Assembly: GCF_014168535.1 (NCBI RefSeq)
Contig: NZ_CP060007.1
Span: 4,154,001-4,218,000 of the forward strand
DNA length: 64,000 bases
Source: Lacibacter sediminis
GTDB taxonomy: Bacteria > Bacteroidota > Bacteroidia > Chitinophagales > Chitinophagaceae
Direction of reading: 5' to 3'
Under the pieces are notes generated by a model, which saw only the letters and a list, made by a program, of their open reading frames with translations, was not told where the DNA came from and ran no database searches. The position numbers were made by a program, and so were the translations under genes. Shown piece by piece: positions 24,528-33,255 of the stretch (position 1 is the first letter of the stretch; each line of letters opens with the position of its first letter).

Positions 24528-26432
24528 ATGTACAACCTGAAGCCATTTTGTTTTTTAATAGCGATTGTTAGTTTCTGCATATTGACAGTTCAATCGTATG
24601 CACAATGTTCAAGCAATGTTTTATTTTCTGAAAATTTTGGCGGCAGCAACAATTCTCCCTTAACAGGTTCAAGACTTCCTGCCGGTGTTACTACGTATAC
24701 ATTTGATTCGCTTGGTACTATTGATGATGGCCAATATGGTATTCGTAAAACAACTGCTGACATTGCAACCGGTCAGCGACAGTTTAGTGTTTGGCATATT
24801 GGCAATGATCGCTCAGGAGGTAATATGATGATCGTTAATGCTGATTACACTGCAGGAAAGTTTTACGAAACAACTGTCAGCAATCTCTGCTCCGGTTCGC
24901 AATTGTATTTTTCTGCATGGCTGGCCAATCTTATTCCGGCAGGAAGCAGCAACCCACTCGATCCGATACTGCGTTTTGAAATTGCAAGTGCAGTTTCAGG
25001 AACGGTGCTATCATCTTTTCTGACACCAACTATTCCACGTTTCAGTTCATTTACATGGACACAGTACGGATTTAATTTTTCGTTGCCCGCAGGTGAAACT
25101 TCAGTTGTGCTTCGCATCTTTAATAACCAGGCGGGTGGTATTGGAAATGATCTTGCACTTGATGATATTGAATTTACACTTTGCGGCGCAAGCATTGCGC
25201 CGGTTGTTAACGGAACAATGCTCAATACAAACGATGCATGTGTTGGCAGTAATATCAGTATCAGCGGAAATGTAACAGCTATATCTTACACAAACCCTGC
25301 ATACCAATGGCAATTTAATAACGGAAGTGGTTGGGTGAATATTCCAACAGCTACTACTCCTGACTTAAGCATCAACAATATTCAAAAAGCAGATAGTGGT
25401 AATTACCGTCTACTGGCAGCCGAAGCAGCTAATATCAACTCAACAAATTGCCGTTCAATCTCACCAAGTATTCCCATACATGTATTTGCACCTGTAACAC
25501 CAATGTTATATACCAATGCTCCTGTTTGTGAAGGCAAGGATCTGTTACTGATCGTTCCGGTTAATGCCATTGCTTATATATGGACGATAAACGGCAGGCC
25601 CTTTAATATGAGCACTGATACTTTGCGTGCCAGAAATGTAACTGCCGCCAACAACGGAATGTATCATGTCCGGCTGATCACAAAAGGTGGTTGTTCAAGC
25701 ATGGATTCAGCTACTGTTGTTATACAATCAAATCCATTACAACGCTTTCTTCCATTTGATACATTGTTGTGTGATGCGCAAACATTAGATGTGGACGCAC
25801 AACAACCAACTGCAGCAACCTATTTGTGGAACGATGGAACAACTTCAGCACAACGTATTCTTTCAACTGAAGGAATCTATTCATTGTTTACAAGCGATGC
25901 TGTTTGCGACCGTACAGATAGTTTTACCATCACAAGAAATTATACACCCACTGTTCAGCTTATCAGCGATACTACGCTTTGCGTAAATGAACCTTTGCTG
26001 TTGAATGCAACAAATCCATTAGCTGAATTTTATTTGTGGAGTACGAATGAAACTGACAGCAGTATTACCATTACTTCACCAGGCACTTATTCTGTTGCTG
26101 TTGGTAATGGTTGCGGAATTGCGGTTGATGATATCACTGTTGATTATAAAGATTGTGCGGATATGATCTTTGTGCCAAACGCCTTTACGCCAAACGATGA
26201 CCGGTTGAATGATGTGCTCTATGCAAAGGCTTATTTCCTTATTGAAGCATTTGATATGAAAATTTACAACCGTTGGGGACAACAGATATTTTCTACCAAT
26301 TCATTGTTTACCGGTTGGGATGGCCGTATGAACAATAGCAAAGCTCCACCCGGTCAATATATCTGGACTGTCAGCTACAAACGCAACGGCAAATTGTATA
26401 CACAAAAAGGAACGGTGCTGCTTATTCCCTGA
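24528..26432 (+). CDS. T9SS-exported surface protein with type B (CHU_C) sorting domain
   Basis: A 634-aa protein from the ATG at 24528; an in-frame ATG at 24498 lies only 16 nt after a terminator hairpin and is less likely. The signal peptide is MYNLKPFCFLIAIVSFCILTVQS followed by YAQ. Residues about 25-225 form a carbohydrate-binding- or lectin-like beta domain (VLFSENFGGSNN, ALDDIEFTLCG). Ig-like/PKD-like domains follow (YQWQFNNGSGWVNIPTA, DSGNYRLLA). The final 85 residues are the gliding-motility C-terminal domain: IFVPNAFTPNDDRLNDV, MKIYNRWGQQIF and GWDGRMNN. This domain directs export by the type IX system and attachment or release at the surface. Ligand unknown. Confidence 0.88.
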   Translation: MYNLKPFCFLIAIVSFCILTVQSYAQCSSNVLFSENFGGSNNSPLTGSRLPAGVTTYTFDSLGTIDDGQYGIRKTTADIATGQRQFSVWHIGNDRSGGNMMIVNADYTAGKFYETTVSNLCSGSQLYFSAWLANLIPAGSSNPLDPILRFEIASAVSGTVLSSFLTPTIPRFSSFTWTQYGFNFSLPAGETSVVLRIFNNQAGGIGNDLALDDIEFTLCGASIAPVVNGTMLNTNDACVGSNISISGNVTAISYTNPAYQWQFNNGSGWVNIPTATTPDLSINNIQKADSGNYRLLAAEAANINSTNCRSISPSIPIHVFAPVTPMLYTNAPVCEGKDLLLIVPVNAIAYIWTINGRPFNMSTDTLRARNVTAANNGMYHVRLITKGGCSSMDSATVVIQSNPLQRFLPFDTLLCDAQTLDVDAQQPTAATYLWNDGTTSAQRILSTEGIYSLFTSDAVCDRTDSFTITRNYTPTVQLISDTTLCVNEPLLLNATNPLAEFYLWSTNETDSSITITSPGTYSVAVGNGCGIAVDDITVDYKDCADMIFVPNAFTPNDDRLNDVLYAKAYFLIEAFDMKIYNRWGQQIFSTNSLFTGWDGRMNNSKAPPGQYIWTVSYKRNGKLYTQKGTVLLIP

Positions 26433-26454
26433 TGATAGCTTCAAACTGAAAGAG

Positions 26455-26516
26455 AGGTATGCCATACCTTCTTACATTGCCATGCGAAATATAATATGCT
26501 TAGGTATGGCATACCT
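26455..26516. promoter_or_regulatory. Pair of near-palindromes upstream of gldA
   Basis: AGGTATGCCATACCT (26455-26469) and AGGTATGGCATACCT (26502-26516) are exact reverse complements. Each is itself a near-perfect palindrome, and their centres are 47 bp apart. They lie between the T9SS cargo gene and gldA. Two operator sites for a dimeric regulator, or a 15-bp hairpin, would both fit. Confidence 0.5.
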
Positions 26517-26554
26517 ATTCCACATTTCATTTATTTTTGAACCAAACACAGCAC

Positions 26555-27448
26555 ATGTCAATTGAGGTCAATAACCTGGTGAAACTTTATGGTGAGCAAA
26601 AAGCGGTGAATAATATTTCCTTTAAAGTAAACAAAGGAGAGATCGTTGGCTTCCTGGGGCCGAATGGTGCAGGAAAAAGTACAACCATGAAAATGATCAC
26701 CGGTTACCTGCAACCAACAAGTGGCACCGCTGTTGTGTGTGATGTAAAGGTGAATGATAACCCGATGGGCAGTAAACAAAAGATCGGTTATTTACCGGAG
26801 AGTAATGCATTGTATTACGACATGTATGTAAGAGAATATCTGGCGTTTATTGCAGAAGTTCATAAAATCGGAAATCAGAAATCGAAAATTGAAGATGTTA
26901 TACAACAGGTTGGTTTAACACCTGAAGCTCATAAAAAGATCGGTCAGTTATCAAAAGGTTATAAGCAACGTGTTGGTTTGGCTGCTGCACTTATTCATGA
27001 TCCGGAAGTATTGATCTTAGATGAACCAACAAGCGGACTTGACCCCAACCAGATCATTGAGATACGTGATGTGATCAAACAACTTGGATTGAACAAAACA
27101 GTTTTATTCTCCTCACATATTTTACAGGAAGTGCAAGCCATATGCGACCGTGTGATCATTATCAATAAAGGAACGATCGTTGCAGATGATCAGTTATCTA
27201 ATTTGCTTAAGAAAGTGCAGGCAGGAGAAGTGATCCTTGAATTAAAAGAAGAAGTAGATGAATCGCTTTTTAATTCAATTCAAAATTGTATTCGCATAAA
27301 CAGTACCACCTGGAAATTCAGAACAGATAATCCTGATGCAGTGAAAAAACAATTGCTGCAACTATCGATTGAAAAAAATCTCAACGTGCTTTCGTTGAAG
27401 AGCGATGAGAATTCATTGGAAGATGTGTTCAGGAGTTTAACATCTTAA
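26555..27448 (+). CDS. gldA: Gliding motility-associated ABC transporter ATP-binding subunit
   Basis: A 297-aa ABC ATPase; the longest frame starts with TTG at 26537, so the ATG at 26555 is preferred. Walker A is GPNGAGKS (35-42), the Q-loop and PESNALYYDMYVREYL follow, then LSKGYKQRVGLA (signature), LILDEPTSGLDP (Walker B) and the switch histidine in LFSSHILQEV. The C-terminal 80 residues match GldA-type ATPases, which with GldF and GldG form an ABC transporter needed for gliding in Flavobacterium. GldF and GldG are not next to it here. A general ABC-2 exporter ATPase is the main alternative. Paired palindromes precede the gene. Confidence 0.85.
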   Translation: MSIEVNNLVKLYGEQKAVNNISFKVNKGEIVGFLGPNGAGKSTTMKMITGYLQPTSGTAVVCDVKVNDNPMGSKQKIGYLPESNALYYDMYVREYLAFIAEVHKIGNQKSKIEDVIQQVGLTPEAHKKIGQLSKGYKQRVGLAAALIHDPEVLILDEPTSGLDPNQIIEIRDVIKQLGLNKTVLFSSHILQEVQAICDRVIIINKGTIVADDQLSNLLKKVQAGEVILELKEEVDESLFNSIQNCIRINSTTWKFRTDNPDAVKKQLLQLSIEKNLNVLSLKSDENSLEDVFRSLTS

Positions 27449-27506
27449 AATTGTCTGTTCACCTGAAAGGTGACTGTACAACAAATTCATTAAACTAAAA
27501 CAGTAA

Positions 27507-27935
27507 ATGACTATTGTAGATTATTTATCCATAATTGGGATAATAATTATAGACATCATTAGTTATCGTATTGTTTTAAAAAAGACAATTGATGAATTTT
27601 TAAAATTAAATAAACTCGTAGTCAACGGTCAGGTAAGTACAGGAGAAGTTATTGATGTTGTTGAAAAATCAGACTTGGATGGTCGTACCCAATACGCCCC
27701 ATTAATCCGGTATTTTGCCAACAATGTTGAGTATAAATTTCAATCTGAAGATTTTTCCTTTAATAAGCCTGTAGTCGGAGCGGCGATCAACATTTGCTAT
27801 AACAGCAACGATCCATTAGAGGTGATTGATAACCCAAAAACCGTTTTATTGTTCAAAGGCTTTATAATTATTTTCATTCTAATAGTCTTGACCGGGTTGA
27901 ATTTTGGGATTTTATATAAAGTATTTTCTACTTGA
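27507..27935 (+). CDS. DUF3592-like small membrane protein
   Basis: A 142-aa protein with an N-terminal (about 5-25) and a C-terminal (about 115-138) membrane helix enclosing an extracytoplasmic domain. The domain has GEVIDVVEKSDLDGRTQYAP, YFANNVEYKF and GAAINICYNSNDPLEVIDN, the pattern of DUF3592. The gene is more AT-rich than its neighbours, and its function is not known. It lies 58 nt after gldA on the same strand and may be co-transcribed, but no functional link is evident. Confidence 0.75.
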   Translation: MTIVDYLSIIGIIIIDIISYRIVLKKTIDEFLKLNKLVVNGQVSTGEVIDVVEKSDLDGRTQYAPLIRYFANNVEYKFQSEDFSFNKPVVGAAINICYNSNDPLEVIDNPKTVLLFKGFIIIFILIVLTGLNFGILYKVFST

Positions 27936-27950
27936 AAAAATAAACAGCCA

Positions 27951-28517
27951 TCACTTCCTTAACCTTCTCACTCCTTTCATCACAATCCATCCAATCAACA
28001 CTAACATCAACACAGCAATAATTACAGGTGCAGTAAAACTCAACGCCGTACCACCAATAGCAGCTGCATTCTCACCTGTTGACACAATAACATTTCCAGT
28101 TCCTGCTGTAGTCTTACTTGAAAATAATCGCAGCAAGCCAATGCCTGCATGCACCGTTCCTGCCGCACCACCTCCTGCAATGATGGCCATGATCCATTTC
28201 AACAACGGACTGAATTCTGCAATGGGTAAAAACGATGCAGCCAAAACAGTTCCTGCTGCGACAGCTAAAGGTGTGGCAATCATATCGAGCAGGTTATCAA
28301 CAAAAGGAATATAATAAGCACCGATTTCAAGAATAGCTGCAGTACCAAAACAAATCAACGCAGGCAGGCTTCCCATCCATTCCATATCTGCAGACAGTGC
28401 AAACCACTGCTGGTATGCTGCAAAGCTGGCTCCAAGCATGGGCACAAATACCCGGAAACCACAGCACGCACTGAGTGCAATGCCCATTGCAATGGAAGTA
28501 AGTATCGCTGTGTCCAT
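27951..28517 (-). CDS. DUF4126 membrane protein
   Basis: A 188-aa protein with about five membrane segments. The start IAMGIALSACCGFRVFVPML, the central PALICFGTAAILEIGAYYIP and the glycine-rich IIAGGGAAGTVHAG match the DUF4126 family of uncharacterised inner-membrane proteins. It ends in a short basic tail (KGVRRLRK). It is convergent with the DUF3592 gene and divergent from eno, and stands alone. Confidence 0.85.
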   Translation of the reverse strand: MDTAILTSIAMGIALSACCGFRVFVPMLGASFAAYQQWFALSADMEWMGSLPALICFGTAAILEIGAYYIPFVDNLLDMIATPLAVAAGTVLAASFLPIAEFSPLLKWIMAIIAGGGAAGTVHAGIGLLRLFSSKTTAGTGNVIVSTGENAAAIGGTALSFTAPVIIAVLMLVLIGWIVMKGVRRLRK

Positions 28518-28609
28518 ACAATCGTTTGTTGTACTTAAAAATAATCAATTTCACTGCCTTTTATCCTTTGTTGCTGCCTTTGAATGTCTTTTCTTTGCAG
28601 CGCAAACAA

Positions 28610-28714
28610 AAAGTCAGAAAAGAGAGAAGTTAGAAAGTCCGAAAGAACAACTCTGCTGATCTCCATCTTCGGAACGAACAATCTTCCGGTCTTTTCTCTT
28701 CCCGACTTCCGGAC
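28610..28714. repeat. Imperfect inverted repeat upstream of eno
   Basis: 28610-28644 is built from iterated GTCAGAAAAG, GTTAGAAAG and GTCCGAAAG units. 28684-28714 holds CTTCCGGTC, CTTCCCGAC and TTCCGGAC units, roughly their complements. The two halves could fold together. It ends 27 nt before the eno start and is probably a dispersed intergenic repeat that also forms part of the eno leader. Confidence 0.45.
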
Positions 28715-28741
28715 TATAACATTAACTACAAACTGAATTTT

Positions 28742-30034
28742 ATGAGCTTTATCGCCGACATTCATGCTAGACAAATTCTCGACAGCCGTGGTAACCCAAC
28801 TGTAGAAGTAGATGTGATAACTGATAATGGTATTATTGGCCGTGCTGCCGTACCAAGTGGTGCTAGTACGGGTAAACACGAAGCGGTTGAGCTACGTGAT
28901 GGTGATAAAAGCAAATACCTTGGTCGTGGTGTTTTGAAAGCTGTGCAAAATGTGAATGATGTAATTGCTGATCAGCTGATCGGTATTGATGTTACACGCC
29001 AGGCTTACATCGACAATCTTCTGATTAAAATTGATGGTACAGAAAATAAAGGTTCACTTGGTGCAAATGCAATGCTTGCTGTAAGTATGGCTGTTGCAAA
29101 AGCTGCTGCTGAAGAAAGCGGTTTGCCTTTATTCCGTTACCTCGGTGGTGTAAACAGTACAGTAATCCCTGTTCCGATGATGAATATCATGAACGGTGGT
29201 GCACATGCTGATAATAAAATCGATTTCCAGGAATTCATGGTCATTCCTTTTGGTGCTCCTTCTTTCAGTGAAGGTTTACGTTGGGGTGTGGAAATTTTCC
29301 ATCATCTCAAAGCAGTATTAAAGAAAAAAGGTTTCAGCACAAACGTTGGTGATGAAGGTGGCTTTGCTCCTGAAATTCAAAGCAACGAAGAAGCAATTGA
29401 AACTGTATTGGAAGCCATTACTGCAGCAGGTTACAAACCAGGTGAGCAAGTAGGTATTGCAATGGATGCTGCATCAAGCGAAATGTATGATGAAGCTACC
29501 AACACGTATAAATTCTATAAGAGCAACCCTGGTAAAGTGATCAGCAGCGATGAAATGGTTGCTTACTGGACTGAGTGGGTAAATAAATATCCGATCATTT
29601 CTATTGAAGATGGTATGGCTGAAGATGATTGGGCTGGCTGGAAAAAATTAACTGAAAGTCTTGGAAAAAGATGCCAGTTGGTTGGTGATGATCTCTTCGT
29701 TACAAATGTGAAGCGTTTAAAAGAAGGTATTGATAAAGGCATCAGCAATAGTATCCTCATTAAAGTAAACCAGATCGGTACAGTTACTGAAACCATCAAT
29801 GCCGTGCAAATGGCACAGAACGCAGGGTTCACAACGGTTATGAGTCACAGAAGTGGTGAAACTGAAGATACCACTATTGCTGACTTAGCAGTAGCATTGA
29901 ATTGCGGACAGATAAAAACCGGTTCTGCTTCACGTACTGATCGTATGGCGAAGTACAACCAGCTTATCCGCATTGAAGAAATGCTGGGCGAGAATGCAAT
30001 TTATCCGGGCGGAAAGATTAAATTTGGTAAATAG
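28742..30034 (+). CDS. eno: Enolase
   Basis: A 430-aa enolase, interconverting 2-phosphoglycerate and phosphoenolpyruvate in glycolysis. Diagnostic segments are ARQILDSRGNPTVEVDV, VPSGASTGKHEAVELRDGD, MNGGAHADNKIDFQEFM, GDEGGFAPEI and the C-terminal signature ILIKVNQIGTVTET then SHRSGETEDTTIADLAV. Metal ligands in AMDAASSE, SIEDGMAEDDW and LVGDDLFVTN are all present. Length is that of the family. A long hairpin follows the stop, and a repeat-rich leader precedes the ATG. Confidence 0.98.
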   Translation: MSFIADIHARQILDSRGNPTVEVDVITDNGIIGRAAVPSGASTGKHEAVELRDGDKSKYLGRGVLKAVQNVNDVIADQLIGIDVTRQAYIDNLLIKIDGTENKGSLGANAMLAVSMAVAKAAAEESGLPLFRYLGGVNSTVIPVPMMNIMNGGAHADNKIDFQEFMVIPFGAPSFSEGLRWGVEIFHHLKAVLKKKGFSTNVGDEGGFAPEIQSNEEAIETVLEAITAAGYKPGEQVGIAMDAASSEMYDEATNTYKFYKSNPGKVISSDEMVAYWTEWVNKYPIISIEDGMAEDDWAGWKKLTESLGKRCQLVGDDLFVTNVKRLKEGIDKGISNSILIKVNQIGTVTETINAVQMAQNAGFTTVMSHRSGETEDTTIADLAVALNCGQIKTGSASRTDRMAKYNQLIRIEEMLGENAIYPGGKIKFGK

Positions 30035-30040
30035 CAACTA

Positions 30041-30095
30041 GTTAATGGTTCATAGTTCATGGGCATTAACTGTGAACTATGAACCATTTTTATTT
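30041..30095 (+). terminator. Long hairpin terminator after eno
   Basis: AATGGTTCATAGTTCA (30044-30059) and TGAACTATGAACCATT (30073-30088) form a perfect 16-bp stem with a 13-nt loop, then a T-rich tail. GTTAATG (30041-30047) can instead pair with CATTAAC (30064-30070), so two folds compete. The FtsB-like gene starts 10 nt further on. Confidence 0.75.
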
Positions 30096-30104
30096 AGATC
30101 TCAT

Positions 30105-30398
30105 ATGAAAATTCTGAGCAATATCCCACCAGTACTGAAAAACAAATATGTTTTAACGATCATTGGTTTTGCGGTATGGATGTTATTTGTTGACAGGAAT
30201 GATTTTATTACCCAGATCAGCCGATTTAAGAAGCTGAACGAATTAAAAAGCAGCAGCACCTATTACGATCAGAAGATCGAAACGGCCAAAACCGAGCTGG
30301 AAAAGCGAAAAAACGACCCTTCGGCCTATGAGCGACTGGCCCGTGAAAACTACTATATGAAGCGTGATAATGAGGACATTTTCCTCTTTAACGAATAA
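30105..30398 (+). CDS. FtsB/DivIC-like septum formation initiator protein
   Basis: A 97-aa protein from the ATG at 30105; the longer frame runs through the eno terminator and is rejected. A membrane helix (YVLTIIGFAVWMLFVD, about 15-30) is followed by a basic junction and a coiled coil (about 45-75, FKKLNELKSSSTYYDQKIE). The family-typical ERLARENYYMKRDNEDIF comes near the C-terminus. These bitopic proteins join FtsL and FtsQ in the division complex. Placement directly after eno is the same as in many bacteria, which supports the call. Confidence 0.88.
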   Translation: MKILSNIPPVLKNKYVLTIIGFAVWMLFVDRNDFITQISRFKKLNELKSSSTYYDQKIETAKTELEKRKNDPSAYERLARENYYMKRDNEDIFLFNE

Positions 30399-30494
30399 AA
30401 AGACCTGCCCCGTACAATACAAGTTTACCAACAGCGTTTAATAGCAAAGCAGATCCTTTGAGAAGCCCCTACGCAACAAAAAACAGGATTGCTT

Positions 30495-30743
30495 ATGACA
30501 CATAAATTTACGCCGGAAGACTTGTTACAATATCTCTACAAAGAAACGACCCCAGCCGAGAATGCCGCCATCGAACAAGCGTTGGCCGAAGATTGGACCC
30601 TGAGAGAAAAATTCGAGGTGATCAAAAAAGCAGCTCAACGACTTTCGAAGTTTACATTTTCTCCCAGAACAGAAACCGTTCTGTCTGTGTTGAAATATGC
30701 AAACAAAGACCTTGCAGCTTCCGATATTTCCTCTTCAAACTGA
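30495..30743 (+). CDS. Small helical protein resembling an anti-sigma N-terminal domain
   Basis: An 82-aa soluble protein from the ATG at 30495 (a TTG precedes it). FTPEDLLQYLYKETTPAENA, then IEQALAEDWTLREKFEVIKKA, shows the helix pair found at the start of many Bacteroidota anti-sigma proteins. There is no membrane segment or periplasmic part and no sigma gene beside it. It lies between the FtsB-like gene and nth. It may be a small conserved protein of unknown role rather than a true sigma regulator. Confidence 0.7.
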   Translation: MTHKFTPEDLLQYLYKETTPAENAAIEQALAEDWTLREKFEVIKKAAQRLSKFTFSPRTETVLSVLKYANKDLAASDISSSN

Positions 30744-30778
30744 TCTTTCCCTAATTTCGCCGTCATTCCCAATTCAGA

Positions 30779-31423
30779 ATGACAACAAAAGAGCGTTACC
30801 AATCCGTTATTGATTATTTTTCTGTTCATGCACCCGATGCAGAAACAGAATTGTTGTACGACAATCCTTTTCAGCTGTTGGTTGCCGTTATCCTCAGTGC
30901 CCAATGCACCGATAAACGGGTGAACCTAACCACTCCTGCCATCTTCGAGAAATATCCTGATGCTAAAAGCATGAGCAAGGCCACGTTCGATGAATTGTTT
31001 CCACTCATTAAAAGCATTTCATATCCCAACAATAAAACCAAACATCTGATTGGTATGGCACAGAAACTCGTTAACGAGTTTAACAGCGAAGTGCCATTAA
31101 CTGTGGATGAATTGGTTAAGCTGCCGGGTGTTGGACGTAAAACTGCCAACGTTATTACATCGGTTGTCGATTCACAACCTAACATGGCGGTTGATACGCA
31201 CGTGTTTCGTGTAAGCAAGCGCATTGGATTGGTAAAGCAAACTGCAACAACTCCATTAGCAGTAGAGAAAGAACTCATCAAACATTTTCCAACAGAACTT
31301 ATTCATAAAGCACATCACTGGCTTATTTTACACGGTCGTTATATTTGTGTTGCACGCACGCCGAAATGCAGGGAATGCGGATTGCAGCATTGCTGTAAAT
31401 ATTTTGAGAAGAATAACCGCTGA
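30779..31423 (+). CDS. nth: Endonuclease III
   Basis: A 214-aa DNA glycosylase/AP lyase that removes oxidised pyrimidines in base excision repair. The helix-hairpin-helix is LPGVGRKTANVI, which carries the catalytic lysine region, and the catalytic aspartate is in AVDTHVFRVSKRIGL. The C-terminal [4Fe-4S] cysteines follow the C-x6-C-x2-C-x5-C pattern in CVARTPKCRECGLQHCC. Length is normal for the family. It follows the 82-aa gene by 35 nt and may share its transcript. Confidence 0.96.
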   Translation: MTTKERYQSVIDYFSVHAPDAETELLYDNPFQLLVAVILSAQCTDKRVNLTTPAIFEKYPDAKSMSKATFDELFPLIKSISYPNNKTKHLIGMAQKLVNEFNSEVPLTVDELVKLPGVGRKTANVITSVVDSQPNMAVDTHVFRVSKRIGLVKQTATTPLAVEKELIKHFPTELIHKAHHWLILHGRYICVARTPKCRECGLQHCCKYFEKNNR

Positions 31424-31625
31424 GTCTTATCTCACAAACGCAATCTTCTCCTTACACTATTGCAACAGCAAATTCTTTTTCTTACCTTCTTTTTTGTTGA
31501 AAAGCTTTTATCCAATACAACAGTAAACGTTCATGGTTAGGTCAACCTGTTTATTGCGAACAAATTGCTTCTCCCTGCATATCCGTTGAAATACTGTAAA
31601 AAAATGTCAGCTAAAACGATACGTT

Positions 31626-33161
31626 ATGAGGCATAAAAAAATAGTATTCATACCTGCAATAATCATTGCCGGATTATTTTTAGTAAGCTTTGGCTTAAAC
31701 AACATGAACGATATCCCCATTCTTTGGGAAATTAGCAAATTAAAATCGGCACATCTGCCATTGGTCAACAAGTCTATTGAAGTGCATCCAATAGCGGAAG
31801 ACATTTACAAAAAAATTCCCGAACGAACAGCCTACAAAACCTATCCCTTTTATATGCCCGGCCGTGAACCCAAAGGCTATTATGAATGGCTGTTAAAACA
31901 AGAACCAGAACTGGTTTTTGATGTAGCTAAACTAAAAACGGAAGAAGACTGGATAAAAGCAGGGGAACTTATTTATGAAATGCCGCAAAATTTTGACCGG
32001 TTTATTGACAGTGCTGTAAACATGGAAGAGTTGCAAGGCATGGCAGCATTTATGACATCCATACATATGCCGGTGAGTAAAGATGGAACGATCCCTTTTT
32101 TTCAAATCGTGGTTCGTAAAAAAGGAAAAATTGAAGTGGGCACATTTGCCTGTGGCAATTGCCATAACAAAGTAATGCCTGATGGTTCGGTAGTTAAAGG
32201 GGCACAGGGCAATTATCCGTTTGATAAAATTTTCGGAGGAGGTCTCCTGGCAAACATACAGGAGAGCAAAATGGCTGATAGCGCTGCATCGGTTATGCTG
32301 AGCCAGAGTTTCCGTGGGTTATTTGGTGCACCGTGGATCGAACACGAAAGCCAGGAGTTTGTAAAGAAACCCGAATATAAAAGAGCTATTGCAGTTTTAC
32401 TGGCAACAGTACCGGGTGTAATGCACCGGCATAGCAGTACGCTTGGTGCACCAACTGCCATTCCCGATTTGTTTAACCTGAAAGAAAGAAAATATCTTGA
32501 CCGCACCGGCATGTTGTTGCACCGTGATATTGGTGATTTGATGCGGTATGCAGTATTGAACCAGGAAATGGATTTCACCAATTCGTATGGTGGTTTTAAA
32601 CCCGATACAAGACCTGATAGTGTTTTGCTAAAAAGATATACCCGCTTCTCCGATGCACAGGCTTATGCGCTTTCAAAATATATTTATTCGCTCAGGCCTT
32701 TACCCAACCCTGATAAAGCTCCGGCAGAATTAATTGCAAAAGGAAAAGCAATATTTGAACAGGATGTTTGCATTGATTGTCATACTCCCCCACTTTACAC
32801 CAACAATAAATTAACTCCTGTACTTGGTTTTGTACCGTCGAAAGAAGATAAAACAAGGTTCGACATTTCTGACATTTGTGTTGAGACTGACCCTACACTT
32901 GCACTATATAGCCGGCGTGGTACAGGATATTATAAAGTGCCCTCGCTTATTGGTGTATGGAACAGACAAGCACTCATGCACAGTGGTTATGTTACTTCAC
33001 TTGAAGAAATGTTTAATCCTGCAAGACAGAAAGATGATTTTATACCCTCTGGTTTTAATCCAAACGCAGGTCAACCGTTTGCGGTAAAAGGCCACAGTTT
33101 TGGTTTAGATCTTAATGTAGAAGATAAAAAAGCGCTGCTTGCTTTTCTCAGATCATTATAA
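31626..33161 (+). CDS. Di-haem cytochrome c family protein
   Basis: A 511-aa protein with an N-terminal membrane anchor or signal (IVFIPAIIIAGLFLVSFGL). Two haem c attachment sites are visible: CGNCH at 176-180 and CIDCH at 382-386. Between and after them, LRPLPNPDKAPAELIAKGKAIF and YKVPSLIGVWNRQALMHSGYV resemble the di-haem peroxidase/MauG-like and thiol-oxidoreductase-like groups. The N-terminal haem domain is larger than in simple peroxidases. It is presumably periplasmic, passing electrons or oxidising a small molecule; the substrate is unknown. It stands alone with about 200 nt of upstream noncoding DNA. Confidence 0.85.
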   Translation: MRHKKIVFIPAIIIAGLFLVSFGLNNMNDIPILWEISKLKSAHLPLVNKSIEVHPIAEDIYKKIPERTAYKTYPFYMPGREPKGYYEWLLKQEPELVFDVAKLKTEEDWIKAGELIYEMPQNFDRFIDSAVNMEELQGMAAFMTSIHMPVSKDGTIPFFQIVVRKKGKIEVGTFACGNCHNKVMPDGSVVKGAQGNYPFDKIFGGGLLANIQESKMADSAASVMLSQSFRGLFGAPWIEHESQEFVKKPEYKRAIAVLLATVPGVMHRHSSTLGAPTAIPDLFNLKERKYLDRTGMLLHRDIGDLMRYAVLNQEMDFTNSYGGFKPDTRPDSVLLKRYTRFSDAQAYALSKYIYSLRPLPNPDKAPAELIAKGKAIFEQDVCIDCHTPPLYTNNKLTPVLGFVPSKEDKTRFDISDICVETDPTLALYSRRGTGYYKVPSLIGVWNRQALMHSGYVTSLEEMFNPARQKDDFIPSGFNPNAGQPFAVKGHSFGLDLNVEDKKALLAFLRSL

Positions 33162-33255
33162 GAATCCGAAATTATTTGAAGAGAGAAATTATTCTATTAT
33201 TCCTGCATTTTAAGGTCTGCGGACTTTGAATAGCAGAAGATGAGCAATAAATAAT

